A stretch of DNA of 6,422 bases. Source: Sphingomonas sp. (lineage in GTDB: Bacteria; Pseudomonadota; Alphaproteobacteria; Sphingomonadales; Sphingomonadaceae). The position numbers and the translations under genes were made by a program. The notes beneath the pieces are model-generated. The model was not told the DNA's origin, did not search any database, and was given only the letters and a program-made list of their open reading frames with translations. Numbering within the stretch: position 1 is the first letter of the stretch; the number at the start of each line of letters is the position of its first letter. The stretch spans positions 1-6,422 of the forward strand of contig JAJNQF010000196.1 of NCBI GenBank assembly GCA_021154945.1, given 5' to 3'. Below, piece by piece: positions 1 through 5,472 of the stretch.

Positions 1-176
1 ACGACCTCACCCTGCGCCAGGCGCGGGCGCTGGCGAGCGCCGACCGGGTCTATCACCGCCCCGACGTGCCTGCGGCGATCCTCGACCGCGCGCGCGCCGA
101 TGCCGCGCGGCTGTGCGAGGCGATGCCGAGCGATCCCGGCACCGGCCTGTCGGTCGATGTCGAGATGGCCCTGTGA
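1..176 (+). CDS. C-terminal end of a probable siroheme synthase (CysG-like), partial
   Basis: Reading from base 3, an open frame enters from the left edge and stops at TGA 174-176, giving 57 visible residues. They begin DLTLRQARALASADRVYH and continue with an Ala/Arg/Asp-rich helix (PAAILDRARADAARL). From memory, this resembles the C-terminal segment of sphingomonad siroheme synthases (precorrin-2 dehydrogenase/sirohydrochlorin ferrochelatase). There the DLTL...ADRV stretch looks like a remnant of the uroporphyrin-III methyltransferase fold (LLTLKAxRxLxxADVV). If correct, the protein acts in the cytoplasm in making siroheme for sulfite or nitrite reductase. No catalytic residues are visible, because the NAD-binding and ferrochelatase domains lie outside the window. 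The next gene starts 13 bases downstream on the same strand, so the two may be co-transcribed. The coding status is fairly secure; the family assignment rests on one short tail and is moderate. Confidence 0.5.
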   Translation, partial: DLTLRQARALASADRVYHRPDVPAAILDRARADAARLCEAMPSDPGTGLSVDVEMAL

Positions 177-189
177 GCGAGATGGTCTG

Positions 190-1143
190 GTGAGCGGGTT
201 CGGCTTTCGCGTCACCGACGGCAAGGCCGCGCGGATCGACGTGAAGCAAGCCCTCGACTGCACCGCCGATCTCGTCTGGGTCCACCTGTCGACCACCGCC
301 GAGCACGCGCAAACGTGGCTGCGCGACGAGGCCAGGCTGCTCGACTATGTGGTCGACGCGCTGACCGCGACCGAGACGCGGCCGCGCTGCGAAGCGGTCG
401 GCGACGGTGCGTTCGTCAACCTGCGGGGGCGTTCGCACGAGGAACTCGACACCTCCGACATGCTCGCCTCGGTGCGGATCTGGGCGCTGAAGGGCTGGGT
501 ATTCTCGGTCACGCGGAAGCCGTTGATCGCGGTCGCCGAGGTCGAAAAGATGGTTGAGCGCGGCGAGGTGCGCGATCCGGGGGACCTGATCGCCGCGTTC
601 GCGACCGCGATCACCGCCGATCTCGACCCCGACGTCGCGTCGCTTGGCGACCAGCTCGACGATTGCGAGGAACAGCTCGACGCCAACCGCGTGTTCGAAC
701 TGCGTCGCGCGGTCAGCAAGGTGCGGGTGGCGGCGATCAGCTACAAACGCTTCCTCAGCCCGCAACGTGCGGCGTTGGAGAAACTGGCGGCGTTACCCGG
801 CGACTGGCTGGCGGATGACGACCGGCTGCATCTGGCCGCGGCGGCGGACCGGGCCGCGCGGATGGCGGAGGAACTCGAATCGATCCGCGAACGCGCCGCG
901 CTGATCCACGAGACGCTGACCGACCTGCGCGCCGAACAGATCGACAACCGCTCGCTGATCATCTCGGTGGCGGCGCTGGTGTTCCTGCCGCTGACGTTTC
1001 TCACCGGGCTGTACGGCATGAACGTGAAGGGGCTGCCCTATGCCGAGGAGCCTTGGGCGTTCGATGCGATCGCTGGCGCCTGTGCGGTGATCGCGGCGGG
1101 CGTCGTGCTGTACTTTGCCGGACGCCACTGGTTCCGGCGGTAA
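190..1143 (+). CDS. zntB: ZntB/CorA-family metal (zinc) transporter
   Basis: This encodes 317 residues from GTG 190, close to the usual length of about 320-330 for ZntB. The family forms pentameric inner-membrane channels or transporters for divalent cations. ZntB was first described as a zinc exporter, and later structural work supports proton-coupled zinc uptake. A long soluble N-terminal domain, about residues 1-250, ends in a charged helical stretch (RMAEELESIRERAALIHETLTDLRAEQ) that corresponds to the long pore helix. Two C-terminal membrane segments follow (about 255-275 and 291-310), joined by the family signature YGMN at 275-278 (GMN at bases 1015-1023) and the loop VKGLPY. The frame is open back to ATG 100 and includes an ATG at 157. 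I chose GTG 190 because residues resembling the family start there, it avoids overlapping the upstream gene, and a weak GCGAGA lies 7 bases upstream. Metal specificity cannot be read from sequence; magnesium or cobalt transport is possible. Confidence 0.85.
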   Translation: MSGFGFRVTDGKAARIDVKQALDCTADLVWVHLSTTAEHAQTWLRDEARLLDYVVDALTATETRPRCEAVGDGAFVNLRGRSHEELDTSDMLASVRIWALKGWVFSVTRKPLIAVAEVEKMVERGEVRDPGDLIAAFATAITADLDPDVASLGDQLDDCEEQLDANRVFELRRAVSKVRVAAISYKRFLSPQRAALEKLAALPGDWLADDDRLHLAAAADRAARMAEELESIRERAALIHETLTDLRAEQIDNRSLIISVAALVFLPLTFLTGLYGMNVKGLPYAEEPWAFDAIAGACAVIAAGVVLYFAGRHWFRR

Positions 1144-1146
1144 AGG

Positions 1147-1545
1147 TCAGGCGGCGCTGGCGGTCCGCCAAGCCTGCGCGATCTCGTCGAGCATGTCCGC
1201 GGAATCGCGGAACGGCTTCGGATCATGGCCGAGCGAGGCGTTGATGACGGTTTTCCGCGCGCCGCCGTACAGGCGGGCGAGCGTCTCCGAGACCTGGCCG
1301 CCTTTTTCGAAGTCCAGACCGGCTTCGAGTGCGAACAGGATCGCGGTGGCGCGCGTGATCCGGTCGCTCTTTACGGAAAATTTGCGGTTCTCGCAGGCCC
1401 AGGCGGCGGCGCGCAGGGCAGCGACGAGTTCCTTGTAGAGCAGCTGGACGAGGGCAGGGCCATCCGCGGTGGCGGTACGGCCGACCGCGTCGATCTGGCG
1501 ATAGGTCGCGAACGGATCGCGTGCGAGGGTACTGGCGTAGGTCAC
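1147..1545 (-). CDS. fliS: Flagellar export chaperone FliS
   Basis: This encodes 132 residues, the normal size for FliS, a small four-helix cytoplasmic chaperone. FliS binds the C-terminus of flagellin, preventing premature polymerisation and helping deliver it to the export gate. Family hallmarks are an N-terminal YRQIDAVGRTA segment, the first helix GPALVQLLYKELVAALRAAA, and the conserved LEAGLDFEKGGQVSETLARLY (about residues 73-93), matching the usual LxxSLDxEKGGEIAxNLxxLY. The C-terminal helix DMLDEIAQAWRTA is also typical. The start is GTG at 1545-1543, within a GTGA overlap with the fliD stop codon. An AAGAG a few bases upstream, inside the end of fliD, could serve as the ribosome binding site. 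Translational coupling to fliD is likely. The gene ends 3 bases from the convergent zntB stop. It is the last flagellar gene of this run in the window. Confidence 0.9.
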   Translation of the reverse strand: MTYASTLARDPFATYRQIDAVGRTATADGPALVQLLYKELVAALRAAAWACENRKFSVKSDRITRATAILFALEAGLDFEKGGQVSETLARLYGGARKTVINASLGHDPKPFRDSADMLDEIAQAWRTASAA

Positions 1546-2984
1546 GAGCTCTTGTTCCAGGCTGCGATCTGGTTGGTGAGGAACGCCTGGGTCGATTTGT
1601 ACGCGGACACGCGCGAGTTCATGCTCGCATATTGCTGCGTCAGGCGCGTGGTGAGCTGGGCGGACTGGTCGGTGACCTTGTCCTGCTGCTTGGCGAGGTC
1701 GGCTTCGGCGGCCGTATAACGCGCGGTCGACGCGCCGAGGCCGGTCAACGTATTCGTCGCGCTGTTGGTGAGCGCGCTGAGCGTGCCGGACAGGCCGAGG
1801 ACGTTGGTGGAGGACGGCGCGAACATCGATTCGATCGTGTCGGGATAGGCGGCGAGCTGCCGGGCGAGCAGCGTGGTATCGACCCGCAGCGTACCATCGG
1901 TGTTGGTCGCGACGCCGATCTCGGACAGGCTGCGCGGAATCCCCGCGGTCGCGCCGCCGACCAGCGGCTTCGACACCAGTGCCTTCAGCGAGCGGAGCAA
2001 GGCCGTCGCAGCCGGGTCGGCACGGAGGTTGCCGGTGATCGGATCGGTCTGTTCGGTGATCGTCTTCAGCACCTCGTTGAAGGTCGTGACGACATCGTTG
2101 ACCGCCTGGGTCAGCGCGTCGGTCGGCGTGCTGCTGACGAGCGTGACGGGGACCGTGGACACCGCGTTGAGCTGCAGTTTGACGCCATCGACGAGATCGC
2201 TGACCGTGTTGCCCGGTCGCTCGACCTCGATGCCGTCGACGGTGAGCAGCGCGTTCTGCGCGGTCGACACCAGGCTGGTCTGCGTCGCATTGCCGCCGAT
2301 ATCGACCGCACCGCTGGCACCGTCACCCTTCAAGGTGAACGCCTGTGCGGTGCCGGTGCCACCCTTGACCGACAGATAGGCGCCACCATTCGCGTCGGTA
2401 ACCACGGAGGCCGTGACCCCGCTCTTCGACGCGTTGATGCCGGCGGCGATCGCGTCGATGCTGCCGTCGCCGATATCGATCGCAATGCCCGTCCCGCCAC
2501 CGATCGTCAGGGTCAGCGCGCCGGTGTCGAGCGAGGCGGCACGATCTGCGGCAGGGACCGCTGTCGTGGTACGCGCGACCTGGGCTGTCGCAAGGCGGGT
2601 GACGGTGACGCTGGCCGACAGGTTCGACAGTTTTGCACCCGACAGCGCGGTCGCGGACAGGATGGTGCTGTTGGAACTGCTGGGCTGCGACTGCAGGCTG
2701 CCGCTCTTCACCAGATTGGCGAGCGCGGTGGAGAAGCCGGTCATCGTGCTCTTGAGCGTACCGACGCCCGAGATCTGCGCGGTGAGGGTGTCGGATTTCG
2801 CCTTGAGCGCGGCCGTGCGTGCCGCGAACTGGGCTTCGACCAGCGACGTGACCAAGGTGCCGGTGTCGACGCCCGAGCCCGCGTTCAACCCGTTGAGTAG
2901 CGCTTGCGTTGCGGTGTTGACCGCACTTTGCGGGGTGGCCGCGGGTGTCGGCGTGGCCGTCGTGCTCGTCGTCGATGTTACCAT
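1542..2984 (-). CDS. fliD: Flagellar filament cap protein FliD (hook-associated protein 2)
   Basis: This encodes 480 residues, within the usual FliD range. FliD is exported through the flagellar channel and forms the oligomeric cap under which flagellin subunits fold. The first 25 or so residues are a Thr/Ala/Pro-rich tail. The conserved N-terminal domain follows (LNAGSGVDTGTLVTSLVEAQ, about 34-53), with the coiled helix AALKAKSDTLTAQISGVGTLKSTM at 58-81. The central part (about 110-240) is a Gly/Thr/Ala-rich beta region, as expected for the exposed, variable cap domains. The C-terminal FliD domain begins near 242 (ALLTVDGIEVERPGNTVSDLVDGV). It ends in a helical coiled-coil tail rich in Gln (about 420-478, containing LTQQYASMNSRVSAY), which packs like flagellin's terminal helices. 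No signal peptide is present, consistent with type III export. The start ATG 2984-2982 has AGGG 11-8 bases upstream. The stop overlaps the fliS start. Confidence 0.92.
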   Translation of the reverse strand: MVTSTTSTTATPTPAATPQSAVNTATQALLNGLNAGSGVDTGTLVTSLVEAQFAARTAALKAKSDTLTAQISGVGTLKSTMTGFSTALANLVKSGSLQSQPSSSNSTILSATALSGAKLSNLSASVTVTRLATAQVARTTTAVPAADRAASLDTGALTLTIGGGTGIAIDIGDGSIDAIAAGINASKSGVTASVVTDANGGAYLSVKGGTGTAQAFTLKGDGASGAVDIGGNATQTSLVSTAQNALLTVDGIEVERPGNTVSDLVDGVKLQLNAVSTVPVTLVSSTPTDALTQAVNDVVTTFNEVLKTITEQTDPITGNLRADPAATALLRSLKALVSKPLVGGATAGIPRSLSEIGVATNTDGTLRVDTTLLARQLAAYPDTIESMFAPSSTNVLGLSGTLSALTNSATNTLTGLGASTARYTAAEADLAKQQDKVTDQSAQLTTRLTQQYASMNSRVSAYKSTQAFLTNQIAAWNKSS

Positions 2985-3041
2985 GGCGAAATCCCTGCAC
3001 GTGCGCGCTCGTCTGTAAGAACGGCCGGGTGGCCGCGATGT
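2985..3041 (-). promoter_or_regulatory. flhB-fliD intergenic spacer: fliD ribosome binding site and small hairpin
   Basis: The 57-base spacer is the only gap between flhB and fliD. Nearest fliD is the ribosome binding site AGGGAT, with its AGGG 8 bases before the ATG. Further upstream, just after the flhB stop, is a 5-bp GC stem with a 4-base loop (CGGCC at 3022-3026 with GGCCG at 3031-3035 on the + strand). On the - strand it is followed by TTCTTA. This could be a weak terminator or mRNA processing site, but the U-tract is short and interrupted. I see no convincing sigma-28 or sigma-54 promoter here, so fliD may be read from the upstream genes. Confidence 0.35.
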
Positions 3042-4184
3042 TTAGGCCTGTTTGATGCCATTTTCGTCGAATCGAGCGTCCTTCGGCACGGTGACGAACG
3101 GCTGGATCGGGGCCGCCGCGCCACCTGCGGCAACGTTCAGCCCGAAGACGAAGGCGAGCACCGTCGCGATCGCCATGTAGAGGTCGTCGCGCACTTCCTG
3201 CCCCTCCTTGCTGGTGTAATAGACTGCACGCGCGAGCATCGGATATTCGAGCACGGGCACGCGACCCTCAGCGGCGAGTTCGCGGATCGCCAGTGCGGTC
3301 GCGCCGCGCCCCTTGGCGACCACCACCGGCACCTGGTCCTTGCCGCGATCGTAGCGCAGCGCCACGGCGAAATGCGTCGGGTTGGTCAGCACGACATGCG
3401 CCTCCGCGACCGACTTGCGCAGGCCGCCGCTTGCCATCGCACGCATCTTCGCGCGCATCTGGCCCTTCGCCTCGCCATTGCCCTCGGTCGACTTGTGCTC
3501 GTCCTTCACCTCCTGTTTCGACATCCGCATCTTGCCCAGGCGGCGGATGATCTGGATCGGCAGGTCGATGCCGGCGATCGCGCACAGCCCGAACGCCATC
3601 GCGATCAGGATTGCCTTGAACGTGCCGCCGAGCGATGACAGCGCCTGGTTCAGATCCGTGGACGAGGCGAGGCCCATCGTCGTGTGCGCGGCGTTCCACA
3701 GCATCCAGCCGCCGATCGTGCCGAGCAGGATGACCTTCAGCAGCGACTTGCCGAGCTCGATCCAGCCGTTCGACCCGAAGATCCGCTTGAGGCCGGCGGC
3801 GGGATCGACCCGGCTGTATTTAGGCGCCATCAGCTTGCCGTTGAAGCCGAGCGAGCCGAGCCCCGCCTGGCTCAGGATCGCGGCGGCGATGGTGACGACG
3901 AACAGGCTGATCAGCGACGGCGCGAGCTTGCCGCCGGCTTCCATCAACGGGCGCCACGGCGAGAAATCCTCGACATCGGCGTGGGTGAACTGGAAGCTGG
4001 ATGCCATCACCTGCTTGCAGGCGGTGATGAGGTGCGGGCCAGCGTAGATCAGCCAGCCGACGCCCGCGACCATGCTGAGCGCGGTGGCGAAGTCGCGCGA
4101 TCGGAGGATGTCACCCTTATCGACCGCATCCTTCTTGCGCTTGGCGGTTGGGGATTCGGTTTTTTCACCGCTGTCCTCAGACAT
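3042..4184 (-). CDS. flhB: Flagellar biosynthesis protein FlhB, export specificity switch
   Basis: This encodes 380 residues, typical for FlhB. FlhB sits at the export gate in the inner membrane. Its cytoplasmic domain cleaves itself between Asn and Pro of NPTH, and the cleaved form switches export from rod/hook to filament substrates. The N-terminus carries the family signature (GEKTESPTAKRKKDAVDKGDI, then SRDF, about 6-32). Four membrane segments follow, at about 33-50, 87-106, 147-163 and 188-210. The cytoplasmic linker with KQEVKDEHKSTEGNGEAKG is at 223-241. The intact cleavage motif NPTH is at 268-271 (bases 3383-3372), followed by FAVALRYD and the conserved KGRGATALAIRELA. The tail beyond 345 is Ala/Pro-rich and looks lineage-specific. 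The start ATG 4184-4182 shares one base with the fliR stop (TGATG). There is no strong Shine-Dalgarno, so translation is probably coupled to fliR. The open frame extends far upstream through fliR, but only as a shadow. Confidence 0.95.
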   Translation of the reverse strand: MSEDSGEKTESPTAKRKKDAVDKGDILRSRDFATALSMVAGVGWLIYAGPHLITACKQVMASSFQFTHADVEDFSPWRPLMEAGGKLAPSLISLFVVTIAAAILSQAGLGSLGFNGKLMAPKYSRVDPAAGLKRIFGSNGWIELGKSLLKVILLGTIGGWMLWNAAHTTMGLASSTDLNQALSSLGGTFKAILIAMAFGLCAIAGIDLPIQIIRRLGKMRMSKQEVKDEHKSTEGNGEAKGQMRAKMRAMASGGLRKSVAEAHVVLTNPTHFAVALRYDRGKDQVPVVVAKGRGATALAIRELAAEGRVPVLEYPMLARAVYYTSKEGQEVRDDLYMAIATVLAFVFGLNVAAGGAAAPIQPFVTVPKDARFDENGIKQA

Positions 4185-4957
4185 CAGCCGAGCACCAGGT
4201 TTTCGGTGGCGGCGAGGCCTTCTCGGACGATGACGAGCATGTAGTCGCCCATCGTCGGGAACGCGATCGCCAGCGTGACGACGCCGACCGCGAGGCTGGC
4301 CGGCAAGCCGACCGCGAACAGGTTGAGCGCGGGCGCGGCACGGCTCAGCATGCCGACGACGATGTTGAGGCACAGTAGCAGGAAGCCGACCGGGAGCGCG
4401 AGCAGCAGCCCGGCAAGGAACGCATAGCCGCCGAAGAACGCGATCGCCTTCAGCCGCTCGATCCCGATCCAGGCTGCGCCGGGGGGGAGCACGTCGTAGC
4501 TCCGGACGATCAGGTCGATCAGGATCAGATGGCCGTCGACCGACAGGAACAGCAGCGTGAGCATGATCGAGAAGAACTGGCCGAGCGCGGGGCTCGACTT
4601 GCCGTTCTGCGGGTCGATCGAGGAGGCGAAACCGAGCCCCATCGCGCCGCCGATGACTTCCGCCGCGATCATCGGCGCGGCGAACGAAATCTGCAGCACG
4701 AAGCCGAGCGCGAGGCCGACCAGCGCTTCGGCGGCGGCGGAGAGGATGGTGGATACGGCGAAGATGTTCTGCGGCGGGACGATCGGATGCGCGGCGAGCA
4801 CGAGGAACCCGATCGCGCCCGACAGCGTGACGCGCACGGTGACCGGGACCGAGACATTGCCGAACACCGGCGCGGCGATGAACGTCGCACCGATCCGGAT
4901 CATCACGAACACGAGCGCCCACAGCTGAGGCTCGATCGAGAGGCCGAAGCCGAGCAT
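4184..4957 (-). CDS. fliR: Flagellar export gate protein FliR
   Basis: This encodes 257 residues, the usual length for FliR. FliR is a hydrophobic inner-membrane protein that joins FliP and FliQ in the helical export gate of the flagellar type III system. Several hydrophobic segments run through it (about 12-30, 42-58, 69-90, 127-152, 172-198, 213-235). Conserved elements are ALGFVLQISFAAPMIAAEVIG (about 83-103), FASSIDPQNG (110-119) and the C-terminal signature GMLSRAAPALNLFAVGLP (202-219). I chose ATG 4957-4955 because MLGFGLSIEPQLWALVFVMIR aligns with normal FliR starts. The frame stays open upstream to a GTG at 5035, but those 26 residues are translated palindrome sequence (SPAPSRKREGN) and look spurious. 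The best ribosome binding site, GGAGG at 4973-4969, lies in the arm of that palindrome. The stop overlaps the flhB start by one base. Confidence 0.94.
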   Translation of the reverse strand: MLGFGLSIEPQLWALVFVMIRIGATFIAAPVFGNVSVPVTVRVTLSGAIGFLVLAAHPIVPPQNIFAVSTILSAAAEALVGLALGFVLQISFAAPMIAAEVIGGAMGLGFASSIDPQNGKSSPALGQFFSIMLTLLFLSVDGHLILIDLIVRSYDVLPPGAAWIGIERLKAIAFFGGYAFLAGLLLALPVGFLLLCLNIVVGMLSRAAPALNLFAVGLPASLAVGVVTLAIAFPTMGDYMLVIVREGLAATENLVLG

Positions 4958-4966
4958 TTTTAGATT

Positions 4967-4981
4967 CCCCTCCCGCTTGCG
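4967..4981 (-). promoter_or_regulatory. fliR ribosome binding site within the repeat stem
   Basis: On the - strand the purine run GGGAGGGG (4974-4967), followed by AATCTAAAA, precedes the fliR ATG. It contains GGAGG, a near-consensus Shine-Dalgarno, 11 bases from the start codon. The same bases form the 3' arm of a perfect 10-bp GC-rich stem (4967-4976 with 4979-4988). In the folded mRNA the site would therefore be paired. That the site is used is an inference; no other good site lies near the start. Confidence 0.55.
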
Positions 4982-5070
4982 GGAGGGGGCAGGGGAGGGC
5001 GCGACGTACGTACTGGCGTCCGGTTGATGAGGCACGCCCCTCCCCCGACCCCTCCCGCAAGCGGGAGGGG
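4967..5070. repeat. Inverted pair of REP-like palindromes between fliQ and fliR
   Basis: Two 22-base palindromes face each other. The first (4967-4988) is CCCCTCCCGC, loop TT, GCGGGAGGGG. The second (5049-5070) has identical arms with loop AA, so it is the first in reverse orientation. Each has a related G-rich tail on the inner side: GCAGGGGAGGGCGCG after the first, and TCGGGGGAGGGGCGTG after the second when read on the opposite strand. About 30 unique bases (5002-5031) separate the tails. Two REP-type units in inverted orientation with a short spacer is the layout of a BIME. From memory, this C/G-rich stem is abundant in sphingomonad genomes, but the copy number here is unknown. The whole block could fold as two hairpins or one long imperfect cruciform. 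Confidence 0.85.
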
Positions 5071-5198
5071 AGTAGAAGAGGCGCCCGCGTGGTCTGCATG
5101 GCCCCGCCGCGGCAAAGCCGCGTCGTCGGACCTCGACTGCGCCGAGGCTGGCCGGGCTTGCGCTGGCAGCACGGACGTCGCCGCGCTGGCGCTGCGCC
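5071..5198. other. Non-coding hairpin-rich spacer after fliQ
   Basis: This 128-base stretch lies between the fliQ stop and the palindrome pair. I find no gene in it. It contains a perfect 6-bp stem with a 3-base loop (CGCGGC 5108-5113, AAA, GCCGCG 5117-5122) and a 5-bp stem with a 7-base loop (CCTCG 5131-5135 with CGAGG 5143-5147). Neither is followed by a U-tract on the - strand, so they are not classical terminators. Open frames crossing it have no family resemblance. It may belong to the same insertion as the neighbouring palindromes or be a separate dispersed repeat. That origin is inference. Confidence 0.5.
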
Positions 5199-5468
5199 TC
5201 ACTTTACGAGATCCGGAATACGCTCGAAGATTCCGATCGTGAAATCGCTCAGCAAGCCCAGGATCAGGCTGCCGAAGATCAGGATCGACACCGCGACCAC
5301 TAGCAGCTTCGGTACGAACGACAGCGTCTGCTCGTTGATCGACGTCGCCGCCTGGATCATCCCGAGGATCAGCCCGGCGAGCAGCGCCGGGATCAGGATC
5401 GGCGCGCTGGCGAGCGCCAGTACCCACATCGTCTGGTTGGCGACGGTCAGGAAATATTGCGCGTCCAT
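5199..5468 (-). CDS. fliQ: Flagellar export gate protein FliQ
   Basis: This encodes 89 residues, the standard length for FliQ. FliQ is a small two-helix inner-membrane protein, present in several copies in the FliPQR export gate. The first hydrophobic hairpin is about 13-38 (MWVLALASAPILIPALLAGLILGMIQ), followed by the conserved loop AATSINEQTLSFVPKLL (40-56). The second is about 54-76 (KLLVVAVSILIFGSLILGLLSDF). The Q-A-x-T-x-I-x-E-x-T-L-x-F-x-P-K-L core is the family signature. ATG 5468-5466 starts 4 bases after the fliP stop, with no clear Shine-Dalgarno, suggesting coupling to fliP. In many bacteria fliR follows almost directly; here a 241-base repeat-containing gap (4958-5198) comes first. 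Confidence 0.95.
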   Translation of the reverse strand: MDAQYFLTVANQTMWVLALASAPILIPALLAGLILGMIQAATSINEQTLSFVPKLLVVAVSILIFGSLILGLLSDFTIGIFERIPDLVK

Positions 5469-5472
5469 GGCG

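Noticed and set aside
100..189. Longer transporter start at ATG 100 or ATG 157
   Set aside because: It would overlap the upstream coding region, and the extra residues (Arg/Cys/Pro-rich) do not look like a ZntB N-terminus.
1521..2900. 459-codon open frame on the + strand opposite fliD
   Set aside because: Arg/Gly/Asp-rich translation with no family resemblance. It mirrors fliD, whose protein is clearly conserved. Long antisense frames are expected at this GC content.
2904..3638. 244-codon + strand open frame opposite the fliD start and flhB
   Set aside because: His/Arg-rich antisense shadow of flhB crossing a real intergenic spacer, with no recognisable domain.
4967..4988. Rho-independent terminator after fliQ
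   Set aside because: The stem is strong but on the - strand it is followed by AATCTAAAA rather than a U-tract, and it sits directly at the fliR start.
4958..5035. Longer FliR starting at GTG 5035
   Set aside because: The added 26 residues are translated repeat sequence, and the normal FliR N-terminus begins at 4957.
4967..5070. CRISPR-like repeat-spacer structure
   Set aside because: Only two repeat units, in inverted orientation rather than direct, with no regular spacers and no cas genes.
3042..5099. Possible 685-residue extended FlhB starting upstream of fliR
   Set aside because: The first 300 or so residues are an Arg/Pro-rich out-of-frame reading of fliR and of the palindromes. The conserved FlhB N-terminus starts exactly at 4184 in a TGATG overlap.
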